From positions 23,175,385 through 23,239,384 of the forward strand of contig NC_088295.1 in the NCBI RefSeq assembly GCF_032854445.1: 64,000 nt of DNA, in the 5' to 3' direction. This stretch comes from Liolophura sinensis (lineage: Eukaryota > Mollusca > Polyplacophora > Chitonida > Chitonidae). Under the pieces are notes generated by a model that worked only from the letters and a program-made list of their open reading frames with translations, did not search any database and was not told the DNA's origin. Below, one piece after another: positions 14,401 to 29,400 of the stretch (its first letter is position 1; the number at the start of each line of letters is the position of its first letter). The position numbers and the translations under genes were made by a program.

Positions 14401-17400
14401 GGGTAATGGGAATTTTGTTTTAGGGCTCTGCGAATACCCAGAAGGTGCCAGAGGACAGTATAGCTTATAGTTCAACAGTGAGTTTAGTTAATACGTGATG
14501 AGTGTAATTACCACGCCAATGTTTATATGCTGTTTCATCTGTTCTGTGTTACAGACGCCCAGCACGAGACAGATTCTGACCTTGGGCGGGACAGCCTTCA
14601 CAGTGATGAAAATATCTATGAGAATGCTTACTGCAGCCCGGTCGTCGGAGGTCTGACTACCAACTTCATCGGAAGTGAAGACGATTTCTGCTCAACACCA
14701 CCTGTCTTGTCCAGTACTATGACGGCTGGGTTGTCAGATGACGAGACTGGTATCATGGGCAACCACATTTCATCAGACATGATGACGGAAAGTGAGTATG
14801 CGACCCTTCCCGCCATTACTCTCCGCGCCGCCGCAGGGCGATTCAAGGCCGCTTCAGAAAATGGCGGCGAAAACACTTTACAGAAAAAGAAGAAATCGCA
14901 ACCAAATGTGATGCGTGTGAAGAAGCCCACTGGGAACAGATGGAGTGCTCGCATCTCAACAGATTTCTTTAGCAGAAACAACAAGAATAGAGGATCTAGT
15001 GGACGACGTAAGGGGAAGAATGGTGCGAAGAAAATTTTGTTTTTGAATGACTTCAGTCCATCTTCTTCCACAACAGACCCACATTCCCCGATCTGTAGTG
15101 ATAGTGATTCTCTTGATTCCGGAAGATGTGGTGACACTACATCCCTACATTCCACGGGAAGTTCATCTCACATGACATCCGCAGACGAACTAGAACCTGC
15201 CCCACCTCTCACAACCTCGCCCGTCAAGTCGCATCGCCGATGTCCTTCTATTTCGAATATTTCGTTTTCCACCATAACTTGCCATTCGCCATGCGGCAAG
15301 TCTGTCCCGGTCATCAAAGTTACTCCTCAGAAAAAGCTGCCGTCTGTTGATGAGACACCGGAGTGCCAACTCTCAAACTCTCCCAGAGATAGCGACGATG
15401 GAGTGACAAACTTTGGTAGAGGGGACAACCGGAAGGACAACAAAAATGCTGAAGAAGAGGAAGATATCAGCAACAACAACAACGTCGTCGATGTTGACTG
15501 CAAGGAGAGAGAAAAATCCGAGTGTGATGTGAAGCTCCCAGATTTTATGGTAAGTGATGATATACCATGAACGCAGACCTTCATAAGCGAAAGACTTGGT
15601 CCAATAGAGCTGTGACGTTAGATTTGGTTAAATTTTGTTTGGACCCAAACCAAAATCATTCACATAAACCCTGATGCAGTTGCCGTAGCAGTTTGTCACG
15701 GCGTTTGAGGCAAAAATTACATGTCAAATACGCCTTCTCAACCTTAAGATTGCAGTCACACACGTTCAGGACGGCTCAAAGCGACTCACTGTACTGACAG
15801 CCTGGACATATTTAACAAGGACAGGTAACCGCATCAAGTTTTTAAAAGGATCGTGCCCTAACGTTGGTATATTGGCATCCTTGGCCGAACATTTTGCCAA
15901 CACAATCATCAGGGCTACGATCTAAACGTTTTGATAGAGAAATGAACATGAAATGAAGTCAGCATCAGTAGAAAGACGATAAAAAAATAAGAAAATACCT
16001 TTACTTTTTTATTGATTTTTTTCACTGAAAGTAAATGCATTCAAATGTAAGCATCGTAAGGAGGGATTTATTGACCACATTTGTCATGTATATATCGCCA
16101 ATGACGTCACACAATCTTTTCTACACCTTCTTGTTTAGGTCTGAATAAATTTTTTTATCAACTTATCGAGTGATATAATGTGTTCATGTGAACGGAAAAA
16201 AATCTGACATTGTGTGCCTGTTTCACAGGACAGGAGAAAAGCCGAAAATAAGTGAGGGCGTTTTCAAATACAGGTCCTAATGGTCTTGCTACTGATGCGT
16301 GCTTCATTTTTATGCTTTCTTTCTCTTTAAAGATTCAACCAAAAGCATTTACCTGTTCAAACTGAAAGACACTCCGAAACACGGGGTTAACGTTAAGGTC
16401 TGCATGTTATGAAAAAAAATTAGCACAACGAGGTGTTCTTTGCAGTCCCATTCCAATAACTACTTGTAAAAAATGAAAATGGTTTGTATCAGTTGTAATA
16501 CACAAAACATATTTTCGTCATTAAATGTATTAATGGCATTTGCTGCTATTTAAACACTATGACAGAACATATAAGTAAAGGCCAAAAGTTTGCTCCGAAA
16601 ATCGTTAAACACACATCCGAATAGTTTTTTAATGAGGTATGCTAACACCATGTAAGCGTCATCCAGGTTGTACATATAATTTTATTCTAAATGCCGGGAT
16701 AAAGGAAGTTCATATCTTGTGGCACACGCTCAAGGTGTATTGATAATTGAGGAACATAGTTAACTGTGTTCATCGCTGAACCAACTTGTCACTTGCCAGA
16801 CATTTCACACCCCAATGTTTCCGGATGTCTCGCGGTATTTACCCGAACGACGAAACTGTGTGAGAAGGCTAAGTCTATCCAGTCTGACACATTGTAAAAA
16901 TGTGGCTGAGCAGATGTGTGTGTTATTCGGATCAGCGTATATTCCTCTAGACGTGTGATCGTCAGCCTTATGGATATGCGTGTGTAAAGTAAGATTTTCA
17001 CACCTAGAAATTTGTCAACAGAAATCAGAGAAGTGAAGGTAACGAGGTCTCCAGGTGCGAGTTCACACTTTTAGTCAAATACGATTTTACCTTAGAGAAA
17101 TCATCCTGCTCAGCGTTATTGACCTCATTGGAAATGTTTTGTATCAGAATTTTCTCACTTGGTCTATGCCTTGAACACATCGAAGCTGAAATATTTACTG
17201 ACGTATTGACATCCTGGCTGACTAGAAATGTTAGAAATAATCCATATCACAGGTAAATTGGACATTCTGAAGGGAAAGATTTGGTGACTCAGTTTAAAAA
17301 CACGAAGGACACTGGTCGAGAATTGTTCCTCATGTGAGAAAGTGGTGGTCTGGATTTGCAGAGACGAGAAAATGACGTAGATGATTATAAACTAGGTATA

Positions 17401-20400
17401 AAAATGTTCAAGTCTTAGTTGACGCCTGGTTGTCGTGATGAGAGGAGTTCGTGGTAGTCCTCGTGCCATGGCGGAAACTTGTGAGTGATTTCTCACGATT
17501 CCCGAACAATAATTTAAAGTGTTTGCGATTTTAAGGATAATGTAAATCTAGCTTGTCACCTGAGTCGAATGTGTGAGATGAATTTTGGCAACGTCGCCCA
17601 TCAATTCAATCCGACCAGGAAAGAGGCGAGTCAAAGCGGAAAGCGAAGACTTACAGCAGTCTGTACTTGATGTGTGAGAGCTCAGCTCATGTTGACCACT
17701 GTGAACGTCAATGATAGATATCCAGATGCTCCAGGGTAATGATCTACTACGTAAGGGCAAAATAACACGGCTTTGTTGATCTCTCACAGCAGTGTGACGA
17801 TCGTCACATCAGAAATTAGGTGCTGTTTGTCAAGATGTAAAAACAGCATAGCAGATTCTCAGCATTTTCCGGCGTGCATGCCTACATGTGATTCCCCACT
17901 CGGCAAGATTATATCCGTAGCGTGGGGGATACCAAAATATCAAAAACGATTGTGTATATTTCAAAAGAGGAAATCTCATCTTGCACACTGACATGTTGGA
18001 CATTAATTCCACTTCTTTGGTGGTTTCTCTCAAATTGTCACGTGTATACAGCTCGTTTAATACGCCTATCGTGTTCTTTATACATTCCCAAACATTCATT
18101 GCCAAAATAATCCTGCATATTTAACCTTTTGTCGCTCTGTGTTCAGAAGACATAGTTACACTCCAAGTGCATACAAGTTCGGAGTTTCATCGAACACTGA
18201 TCGAAGGTTCACTTATTGCCTTTCGCGGATTTTGGTTGATTAACACTGGCTCTTGGATAAATTATTCTTAGATAATAGACTTTCTTTCATTTATTTCATT
18301 TTATTTGAACATTTTTTTCTGTATTTACATAATTAAAGTTCAGAAATAATTTATTGGTAATACATAGGGATTTTATTCCTGTTTATTATTGGTATGCCCT
18401 CTCCAGCATACTGTATACTGTATACACAGACAAATGAACGCTTTTGCGTTTTGGCACCAAAAGCTAAATACCTGATTGTATCCCTAGTGGGTGTCCGTCT
18501 CTAAGCTTTATCTCTTGTCGTCGTCACCTTGGAAAAAATCGATTGTCTAGTAAAACTGAAATGAGCGCATTGTCAGGTGAAGGCCATTTGAGTATTTTCA
18601 CAGATCTATACACCTATCATTATGCACTAGTATTCGCTTGCTGGCAGTGAACAACCAGCACCCTACGCCCTTGAACTGGTTTTAAAAACTACGGATTATA
18701 CGTTGAGCACCTACCAACAACGCCCTTTCCTGTATGTAAGTGGTGTTTGGTAGATGAAGAGCGGTTTTATCACAGTTTTATTGTGTGTTCAGTGGTAACT
18801 TTGGCTGAATTGTAAGAAACGCCCTGGTATTCTTGTAACCTGCTTCCTGACTGGGCCTTGTTTATGCCCAGACATTCAGTAAAATGATACCAGGTTCAGT
18901 ACCCTCAGAATCAAACCTGAACCTCTGGTTTACTGACACAGATCGGTAGGTGTCTTGAACGAAATTACTTTGTGTGTGTTGCATAGAATTTTGGATACGT
19001 TTAAAATATGATTTTTGTAACTTTCACGTGAGAAATCACTTCCAAAATTGTTCATTCTCGAAATGATATTTGGAGTTTAGCACTTAACTCTAACATTATA
19101 TTTTCTTTGAACTATACCCAAAAGCTATTTCGTGATAAGACATATATCCTATGCTTGTCAACCTAGCGCTGCCTTCTGTGCCATTGATCCACGATTGCGG
19201 AAGAGACATAAGGCTGTTCACATTCTCGCGTCACGTTTTCAACCTGGATTGTGTAACGTTCTGTATTTGTATTGATCTTAACTAATCGAGGTTTTTATGT
19301 CTGTAGCTCTGTGAGGGAAACAGACGAAAGCTCTACCTGGAAGGCTTGCCCGAAAAAGAAAAAGTGCCGTTGGAGTCATAAACGTCTGTGTGCAAGTCTG
19401 CATGCTGTTTGTGGGGGGATGTAGGCATTGTATACTTCACATGCAAGTAAACCAAATATACGTTGGAAAGCCAGTCCTATATTTTCTCAATTTAAATACC
19501 GAGCGACTTGGGAATACACGAGGTAGATGTTTGATAGAGATCATTAACATTTATTTGGGCAAAAAGACAACAAGATACATATCCTTGTAAAAATTGTCAT
19601 GTTGACAGAAACTCTGGAGTTTTGTGACGTAATGTGTGTGAGAGGATATTCTCATATTACCAGTCACATGCAGTTCAGCACAGGACACACTGACTTTTTC
19701 TTTACCTACACCTGTGTGATGTTGTAACTGAATAGAATGCTATATTATTATTATTATTATTATATGCTCATATAATTGTGCATGTTGTGCATGTGATTTA
19801 CCATGAACTAATACTAAAAAAGTTTAAAAAATTATGATGATCGTTGAATCTTCGCATGGGAAGGCATTTGATCCGATTGCTATATTTATGTCGCAGGCTA
19901 GGACATATCTCATTAATCCTCTAATATATACCTGTATAAATATACCATATACGGGAACGGATGTTACTTCACTGAGCATAACCATATACACCAAAGAATG
20001 AATACTGCTATCATTAATGTAGGTTTTACTCGGTAATAATTGCATGGACCAAAGTAAGTGTACCCAGCTGTAGGTATAGGTTGTGGCTGTAATACACTCA
20101 CCTTGTAAGTTCAATAGTCAAGTCCGCATTGCCATGCTGATATAGTCCCTCAACCTGCGTAACATTTAATTAAAGGAATAATCGTCGCCAAAAGGCGATA
20201 TAATATTTAATACAGTTTGGAACCAGTACAATGTCTGATACCTGCCGGCCATCATGTGAAGTCAGTGTAGGGGCATGGGATCAATGATGGGGTTGGGCGC
20301 CATTACCCGGGTTGATGGACATAGGACTTCGTGTAAAGTCAGACGCACTATAGTAGTGACATTTCTACGTCTGTTTCGTTTAATGAAAGCCAGGCAGTGG

Positions 20401-23400
20401 TTCGGATACAGTCATTGATTTCCACTTGCTGGTATAGTTGGACAACTGGAGTGGTGCAATGTACAGACCGAATGGGACGGATTGGGTCGTGTCACTGAAT
20501 GCGAGGTTTTGAGGTGTCAGTAGTGAACTGGCATATTTTAAAACGGTGTTGTAGCCAAAGCGGGGATGAAACTGGTACCTTGATGGCTATGTTTTATAAC
20601 GGCGAGTCGAGGGGTTCTCAATCACTGCATGAAAATAGGTAAGTATAATAGTACCGGTAATTTACCATGAAATCCTCGTGAAGAAATGCCATTTGACTTA
20701 TCTGAAGACAAACTTGCTTTTCAGTGGTTAAATGTAAATAGGTGTATTTTGAATGTACATACAAAACAGCTGTAAATGAGATTAACTCTTCAAAAAACAT
20801 GTTTATTGTTAGAAAATGGTTGAAGTAATCTTTACCATTACACAATCAGTTAGCAGAACAAATTAAACAGTCTTCACCTGACATCAATCCATGAAACTCA
20901 AATTAGCTCACCGATGGCTCTATAGCTAACAGGAATTGTTTTATTAATGGCGTTTTACCTTATAAGTCCAGATCTGTCAACCCCCTATATGTTAAAACAT
21001 ACTGGCATCGAGTGCAAACAGCCACGCCATAACGCGTTACTGTAACCGAGGTTAAACATAGAGGAACTAGGTATCTAAGTTTTAATATGAAGAGTTATTA
21101 TCCAACCTGGGATTGAAGTCTCTGATCTGTTTTTGGCAAGGGTTAACAGGAATATGGGCACTGTGACTTGTCATGAAGCCTGACTGCCTTTGCCAAACGT
21201 TACAGAAAAATGAGGGCATTTCTTTTTATTGCTAAATTAAGCATTTCTGATTAAAATGGCACCTGTAATAATAGGTGTTTGTGGATGGCTAACGCCCTGA
21301 ATCGATCGTTTACACTGGAATTGCAACTTCTTGCACGTTCATAACAATATAGTTGATATTAGTCGTATAATGTTTACCTTCTTGTCACATGACATGGGCT
21401 GCTTCAATGATTATGGCTTAACGGCACTTCGGCAGCATATTGCAGCCATACCCGATACTTTCGGTTTACTGTTACAGTAAACCGTAGTCATGTCAAGCCA
21501 ACGATCCTTGCCACACCCAGTGCTTCACTATACTTTCAGGTTTCTGTCCCCCTCCCCCACCCCACATCCACATTCCCCATGGTAGGAGAGCACAGATTAG
21601 CTTATTGTTTCGTGCCAGCCAGTCGTCTCTAATCTCGTTTGAGGTATTATTGATCAGTAACCCAAATAATACCCCAGCCTATGCATGTATATTGTAACCG
21701 TCGGCAGGTTTACAGAACGAGGGACAATAAATCCAATCTGATCGTTTATTAAGATAGATGATTTATACCATAGCTCTATTTAACACTCTGAAGGAAATAA
21801 GAAGTTAATAGGATAATCATCTTGACACCTAACCATAATAATATAATTTTTTTTACTAATCGCACATTTCTCTATATATGTATATATATATCTCTCAGGT
21901 AGCACATATATTTATATATCCGCACGTGCACACGTGATCTCAGGCACAGTAGCATGTGTAACGAAATTAACAATAAGCTCGATGTAGACAGTAAGGGAGG
22001 AAAGCTAAGGCGGTACCAGGAAGCACAATCAAGGCAGTCTGTTAGCTTGTTGTGTTTGGGAGGTATTGACGTGTACTTTGGAGTATACCTTACAGGCCAG
22101 CTAAAACATGCTGAGCAACAGGGCTGACTCCTCAAACATTGCCTGGACGCCGCCTGATATAATTAGGTATATTGTATCGGGAGATTTCTGTAGAAATGGT
22201 ATGTGATATATGGCGTTATGTTGTCGGCGGACGGGCGCGTTGCTCTGCTCAGTACTCTGGTGTGTCATTCCCCTGGGAGTATGTACCCCCAGCTGACTGA
22301 GGAGGGACAGGAGAAGTTACGGCTCTTACCCGTCGAGGAGAGGTGGAAGATCATCTTCAATCAGGTACCGTCTGCGCATGTCCTAACCCATCAATCATCA
22401 GTCACCCGATCACATTTGTTGTGTTAAAAATGCAGGCTCGTGTTGTGTTGTTCGTGTCTTGCTCTATCTGTATCCATTATTTTGCTGCAGTAGTGCTCCA
22501 GTAGGGAACCTTTCCCGCCTAATTAATTAGTAAGTGTTCATTCCCACATTTCTGAGAAGAGGGTTTGTGGGTTTGTGGGCAAACTGCTAATCTACAACGT
22601 ATTACAAGAGAAAAGTAGTAATATGTGGGCCTGGCCCAAAGCTAACTTGACGTTCTTACCGTAACGCCCAGCTTCGGTCATATTAACGTCCACCTTAACA
22701 ATTTCACTAAAAAAAAAAAAAAAACCAGCTCGAACCCTACCTTACTTTTACTATATACCGATTCTCTAAAACGTCCGAAATGTAACTTGTCAAAGTAATG
22801 TAACTTTCAACAGTAATGCAGCGGTTTAAACTTTCGAATCGGAGAACTCAAATCAACGTCTGCCATGCTCTGATTTTTTTTTTTAACTTCGGGCAAGGTG
22901 ATGGGCATCGAAAATTTTATCGTACCCAGCATATTCTCTTTAAGAATTGCATGCCCTGTAAACAGAATGTTGGATGGGATCAAATTTTCGCGGCCCATCT
23001 CCCTGCTGAAGATGAAAAAAAAAGTCCAAACATTCGATTCGAAAGTACTCTGTAGATCTAGTGACCGTTGCTGCCAGTACCGGTGCCCCATTGTGTGCAG
23101 TATTCTGTAGGTCTAGTGACCGTTACAGGCAGTACCGGTACCCCATTGTGTGCAGTATTCTGTAGGTCTAGTGACCGTTGCGGCCAGTACCGGTACCCCA
23201 TTGTGTGCAGTATTCTGTAGGCCTAGTGACCGTTACAGGCAGTACTGGTGCCCCATTGTGTGCAGTATTCTGTAGGCCTAGTGACCGTTACAGGCAGTAC
23301 CGGTGTCCCATTGTGTGCAGTATTCTGTAGGTCTAGTGACCGTTGCCGGCAGTACCGGTACCCCATTGTGTGCAGTATTCTGTAGGTCTAGTGACCGTTA

Positions 23401-26400
23401 CAGGCAGTACCGGTACCCCACTGTGTGCAGTCTTCTGTCGGTCTAGTAACCGTTGCGAGCAGTACCGGTTACCCCAACAGGGGGGCAGTTTTATTGTTGT
23501 TCTTTTGACGTTTGCACTAACTGCTCAAGTCATGCGTGCATAAAACAATGTATACATTTCTGAGTTTTGTTTCTCACGTATTTGTTATTTTACAATATAC
23601 CCGATTAACACATTGGCTGATTATGGCAAGTGAACCGTCCATACCCATTACTGACGAGAAAATAGCTCATCAATTTAATGTACATTTAAGAAGTCACTGT
23701 AGCAGATATTTCTTACTTTTAAATATTTATGACATCGGACGGTAGACAGAAACCATTGCGGGAATGCAAGCTGTAGTGCTGAAGTTTTCTGCATGATGGA
23801 AATTTTTCCCTTTGAAAGACCAGATTCACTACAAAACTGATACCAACAAAGCAATGTTGTTCACATATTTCTGCTTACATTAAATGCTTTACAACTGAAT
23901 TGTCACTCCCAAAAATACTGTCATGGTATTTATCGTCTAATGTTTCAGATTCGAACATGTGAAATTCTAAATATATCCCGCATCTGTATACGTTAGATTA
24001 TATCGTTTAATGCTTGTTATTAGAGATTTAAAGAAGTTACATTTTTTGCTGAGCTAATGTTTTCGTGAATAATTATAGTGACATAAAGCACCTTATAAAA
24101 ATCATAACAAGTAGTTCATCATGAAATACATATTTGGATATTTCATCCATTAATTAACGTCACTGGATTAATGAACCGTCAGATATATGGAGTCATACAA
24201 TAGTAATTCGCTGTGACTGTTTCAAGTGTTATCCTATAGTGTATTTGTAGGTGGGCATGTAAGGCGCTTTTCCCTGCATAGCTATCGTGATTAAAAAATT
24301 CTGTCGATTTCCTCCTAAGATATCAACATTTATGCAGCATTGCATTTACTCTTGGGTTTTCTGGTTAATTACCTTTGACTAGGCGATTAAACTGCTCAAG
24401 TCTAACCTTTTGCCTGACACCCTCCCTTCTGCAGATGTAAAGGGCAGATGCTACAATGTATACAGAGTTCCGTGACCTTGTAAACCGAATTGTGACAGAC
24501 GGATACGGATTACATTAAATATCTGGGTAATATTCTCTAAGTTTGTTTTTCTCTAAGAAAAGAACTTCTCTTGGTCCCAAAGCCCCAAGGGTCGTCCCCC
24601 TGTCAGCGTATCTAGCAATCTCTGCTCTCATAACGATAGTCTGTGTAATGTTTTTAGCAAACATTGACATTAGCTCACACTCTGGCCTTGGTTATATTGA
24701 AACAATATGGAGTCATTGAGAGTCGTCTGTCAGCAGACAGACAGATAGCTGCTGACATTCTCGCGGGATTTTCTCGGGTTAGTTTCAGCCATCTACAACA
24801 AACAGGTTTAACACTGCTGTTAACAAAATTTGGGATTTAGGTGTTTTCTCTTAGATATTTGGGCTGTTGGATATTTCAGGGCCATCTAAACCACCTGTTC
24901 AAAACGAAAAGTGAAATAAATGAACTTATTGAGAGAAAGGAAAAAAAACAATACAAAAAATTCCTGTGTGTGATATAGCCAAGGTCAGTTTCAATGATAA
25001 ACTTTTCATCGTTGACAATTTGGGTTACAAAATATGAACACATGTTGAGGGCATGTTTGAGACCATACGAAAAAAGGACCACAGGCTTATGAAAATGGAA
25101 AACTACACAGGCTGATTAGTGTATCCGGTATTTTAATAATGATATATTTAGTGTTTTATATTAACTTTATATGGACGCGCTTTTGACCTGAACATATAAA
25201 TGTTCACACATTTCGACTGATTTGGCAAGATTAATATACTAAAACATTATTATCTCAGGTCTAGATGAAACTTTCATCTCTTATTAGAATGCGACTAGTA
25301 TCATAAGATCGAAATATGATATAGACTTTATAGTCTGAACGAAAGTTCGCCTCATTCTCTGTAGGAATGCGGCAATGTGTGGGAAGAAAAGAATGTCTTG
25401 GTGTATCCAAAAGGAACGATAAGAAAAGAAACCAATGGTATAGATGTGACCACAACCCACTAACAGGAGCCAGTTTTGAAGATGAAAAGCTGCACCATGT
25501 TGTCAGATCGTGCGGGTTCACTGAATCTTACGTTAGACATATCAGGGGTATTGATCTTTCATCCGACTGACTACGGTGATGTTTATCTTACCTGCAGTAT
25601 CATACGACACCTAATAGCTGAACAGTTAGAGTAATCAATACAGTCGGTATTGACTGCACACTTTTAATTCGTTTTCCATGTTTCGGCTGCTCATGTACAC
25701 TTAAGTGAAAACACAGTGAATATGCACAATCAACAATATCATCTTTACCTTTAGTGAATTTAAATTAGCATGGAGACCACAGTGGCTGGTTCTTCATGTG
25801 ATAACACATGTAGGCCTACTTTGTATACAGGACTGTTCACTATCACCATAAATGTTCAGATTAACACTGAGTTTATGGTAGCGACACAGTGACTCGGTGA
25901 CTTTGCAAGAGCGTTAATATGATATCACCACGACTGTCCAGAACCGTAGATCAACACTGAGATTATGGTGATGACACAGTGACTTGACATATGTTTGGAA
26001 GAGCGTTAAAATGATATCACCATGACTGTCAAAAACCGTAAATCAACACAGATTATGGTAATGATAAAGTGACCAAGTATGTGTTTGGAAGAGCGCTAAT
26101 ATGATATGACCATGACTGTCAAGAACCGCAGATTAACACTGACATTGTGGTGATGACACAGTGATTTGGTATATGTATGGAAGAGCGTTAACATGATATC
26201 AGTTACTTGGTATATGTTTGAAAGAGCGTTAAAATGATATCACCATGACTGTCAAGAATCGTAGATAACTCTGAGATTAAAGTGATGACATGGTGATTTT
26301 GGTAAATACCCAGATTCTCATATTAATAACGGTATATTGAAACCGATATCAGATGAGTCATTTATTTATTTATTTGATTGCTGTTTTACGCGTACTCAAG

Positions 26401-29400
26401 AATATGTCACTTAACCGACGGTGGCCAGTATTATAGTGGGAGGAAACCGGGCACATCCCTGGGGAAACACACGACCATCCGCAGGTTGCTGGTAGACCTT
26501 CCCACGTAAGGCCAGAGAGGAAGGCAGCATGGACGAGTGACTTGATATAAGACTTAATGATATTACCATAACCTTCAAGAACCGTAGATTAACGCTGAGT
26601 TCTCAGTGACTGGTCGCAAATGAAATAACCCAGTGGTTTGACTCTCCCCTATAATCTGGACGTTTAACTCTGAGATCATACAGTATAAATCGCCCGGCAT
26701 TAATCCATGGTGACCTCCAAAACCAAGATACAGCAAGAAAAACAAACGTTTCTATCAGTTGTATTTTATTATTCCAGACAGCAGGTAAACATCACAAAAC
26801 CTTGGATTTCAGCATAATATTTAATCTTTTAATCCGTATGACTGGATAAAAACTAACAGACTTAATACTGACAAAGAATTTGTAACGTCACAACTAGGTG
26901 ATGCATTGCCATATATAGAGCAGGTGTTCACATGACTATATAAATCGTCTCATTAAGCGCGTAATAAATGAAACTGTGCAGAAATAATGTAATTCGACCC
27001 ACTTTTACATGGCTTTACAAAGCAAACTTATGGAATAATATCCCTTTGTTTACAGCATTTACGAAATTTGTTAATAGACATTGATTTACGTAATGTTGTA
27101 AAGTAGGCGCTGTGTACAATTGGTCGATATTTACACGTTACTGTGTGAAAGAAATGAAGTGAAACAGAACAATTTTGAAAATGTCCCTATGAAGTGTCCC
27201 AGTTTTTCTCTGACTGGGACGTTGCATGCCATTGTACATGTGTACCTGTAACCTGTATAGACAGGCGATGGCAAGATGTCAAGATATTTTTAAAACAGCG
27301 ATCAGGCATCAATCCTCTATGTACCGCTTGTTTTATCATAGTAAGCACTCTTTTCTAGTTTGTAGATATTCCCTATATATATAATTTTTATTAATATTCT
27401 TGTAACCTGTCGTGTCGTGTTGGGCTCTATATGTTTCTCACTTTGCTTACTGTATTTATGCATTTACTCTACGATGGCAAATTCCTGTATTGTATAGGCA
27501 CAGTCAACATATAAATTGCATTATTTCGAGCATCATATTCAAGCTAATATTCAAGTCTGCGTATTTGTTCTTATCGTGCTGATAAATGAACTGTTTCCTT
27601 AGAGGAATGTAAAGATTTCGAGATATTCCAAAACGTGTTTGAACAGTGTCTGAAAAGTTTTTGTATTTTTTAACTTTGTAATAAAACGTGATATATCCCC
27701 GGGTGGGCATAGAAATGGGCCGTACTTTGACACTCAATATCTCTGAAACCCTCTTACCTCAGCTTCTAAAAATTTACACACCCAAAAGCCATTATATCCT
27801 AAGTATACAGACTCAATTTCAATTTCATCCTTTAAGATTTCTGCTAATGGGACCAAAATCAAAATGGAGTCAAAAACGCATGTTCCGGACATTTCAAAAT
27901 TGTTTTACTTGAAAAGGTGATCAATTTGCCCTCCATCTTCTCGGTAGACGGCGCGCAAACGTTTCTTCCATGAACTGATTGAGTCCCAAATCTGCTTAAA
28001 GCTAATTTTTTCCAGCAGTCCTTGATGCGTGTCACACAGGTACAGCGCGCGCTCTACTCACGACACCTGACAAGTGATGCAATGTGGGTCACAGGAACGG
28101 GCAATTTTGAAGCTATGTTTTCATTTTAACCCTCTGTACAGACTACTCAAGCTATGACCTTGAAATTGGTCAGTATAATGACAAAATCATGCCATTTGAA
28201 TGTCGAAAGTTTGAACAAAGGATAATGGGGCAATGCAGCATGAAAGTTTTTATGCCCATCCGATATAAGATGTTTGACTTTACCATGTGTTTCGGCAGAC
28301 TCTTCCAAGTCTGTTATGTATATGTATATTATCTGATTTGGTCTTGTATTTCAGCAAACTCGCGCTCCTATCTACAGTGTCCTGCACTATGTGGATCACC
28401 TGAAGAAACAAATAAGCACGAGTACCCTGGCGCGTGCGGCCGCAATTAACAAAAGTCCACAGATCAAAGATGGCATCAGTCCCCTGTCCTACCTTCTTCG
28501 GAAGCTCAAACTCGACCTTAAGATGTCCTACGACAGGTAAGAGTGTTGACTTGACGCTGTGCCTGAGACCTAAAACATCAGGAACATTCGTGCATAGGAA
28601 GTTCAGTAATATACTTTGGTGAAGTTCGAATACAAATAATTAAGAACAGGATTGGGCCACGCCTTCCGCTATCCACCAGCAAGGACCCTCCACTTAATTT
28701 TGAATAAGTAAATAATTATGGCTTAACGCCACATCGGCAATTTTTCAGCCACACGGTGGCGAACATAATTTTGAAGTTTAACAGGTACTTTAACAGTGAT
28801 GCTTACTGTGGTGGTTTCGTCTGACCTCACCAACGGTCTCCTTTGCCCTCTCTAATGATTTTCTCTGGTCTCTCCGATGATTTCTTCTGAACTCAGCGTT
28901 GTCAAATGTCCTCTCCCGTGATTTGGTCTTACTTCTCAGGTGTTTTCTCTGGCTTCTCGAGTGGTTATCTCAGGTATCTTCGGCGGTTTCCTGAGGTCTC
29001 TCTGGTGGTTTCCTTAGACCTCTCCGGTTATTTCCTCTGGTCTCTCAGGTGGTTTCCTCTGGCCTCATAGGTGGTTTACTCAAACCTATAAGGTAGTTTC
29101 CGCTGTTGTATGCGGTGATTTCCTCTGGTCTATGCGGTTCTATGGCTTCCCGTGTGGTTGTCTGTGGTCTCTCGGAAGGTCTTCTCTGGTCTCTCTGGTG
29201 GTTTTCTCTGGTCTCCGGTTTTTTTCTCTGTTCTCTCCGATGGTTTTCTCTGGTCTCTCCGATGATTTCCTTTGTCCTCTCAGGTGGTTTCCTCTGGTCT
29301 CTCAGGTGTTTCCTCTGGTCTCTCAGGTGGTTACCTCTAGCCTCTCCAGTGGTTCCTCAAACCTCTCCGGTAGTTTCCGGTTCCTCTGGCCTGTCCAGTG

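Larger units (their letters stand above)
22365..28354 (+). other. Formin intron 3 (6.0 kb) with two minisatellites and a SINE
   Basis: Apart from the 55-bp array (23049-23475), the ~91-bp array (25858-26612) and a SINE inside the latter, I see only AT-rich sequence, a poly-A run near 22709-22723 and short chance frames. The intron is bounded by CAG|GTACCG and TTGTATTTCAG. Confidence 0.6.

Noticed and set aside
14628-15155. 175-codon minus-strand frame opposite formin exon 2
   Set aside because: It is antisense shadow. The + strand shows flanking acceptor and donor, matching phase and continued acidic/Ser composition.
23049-23475. Possible CRISPR-like array
   Set aside because: Units are contiguous with no unique spacers between them, and the context is an animal intron, so it is a minisatellite.
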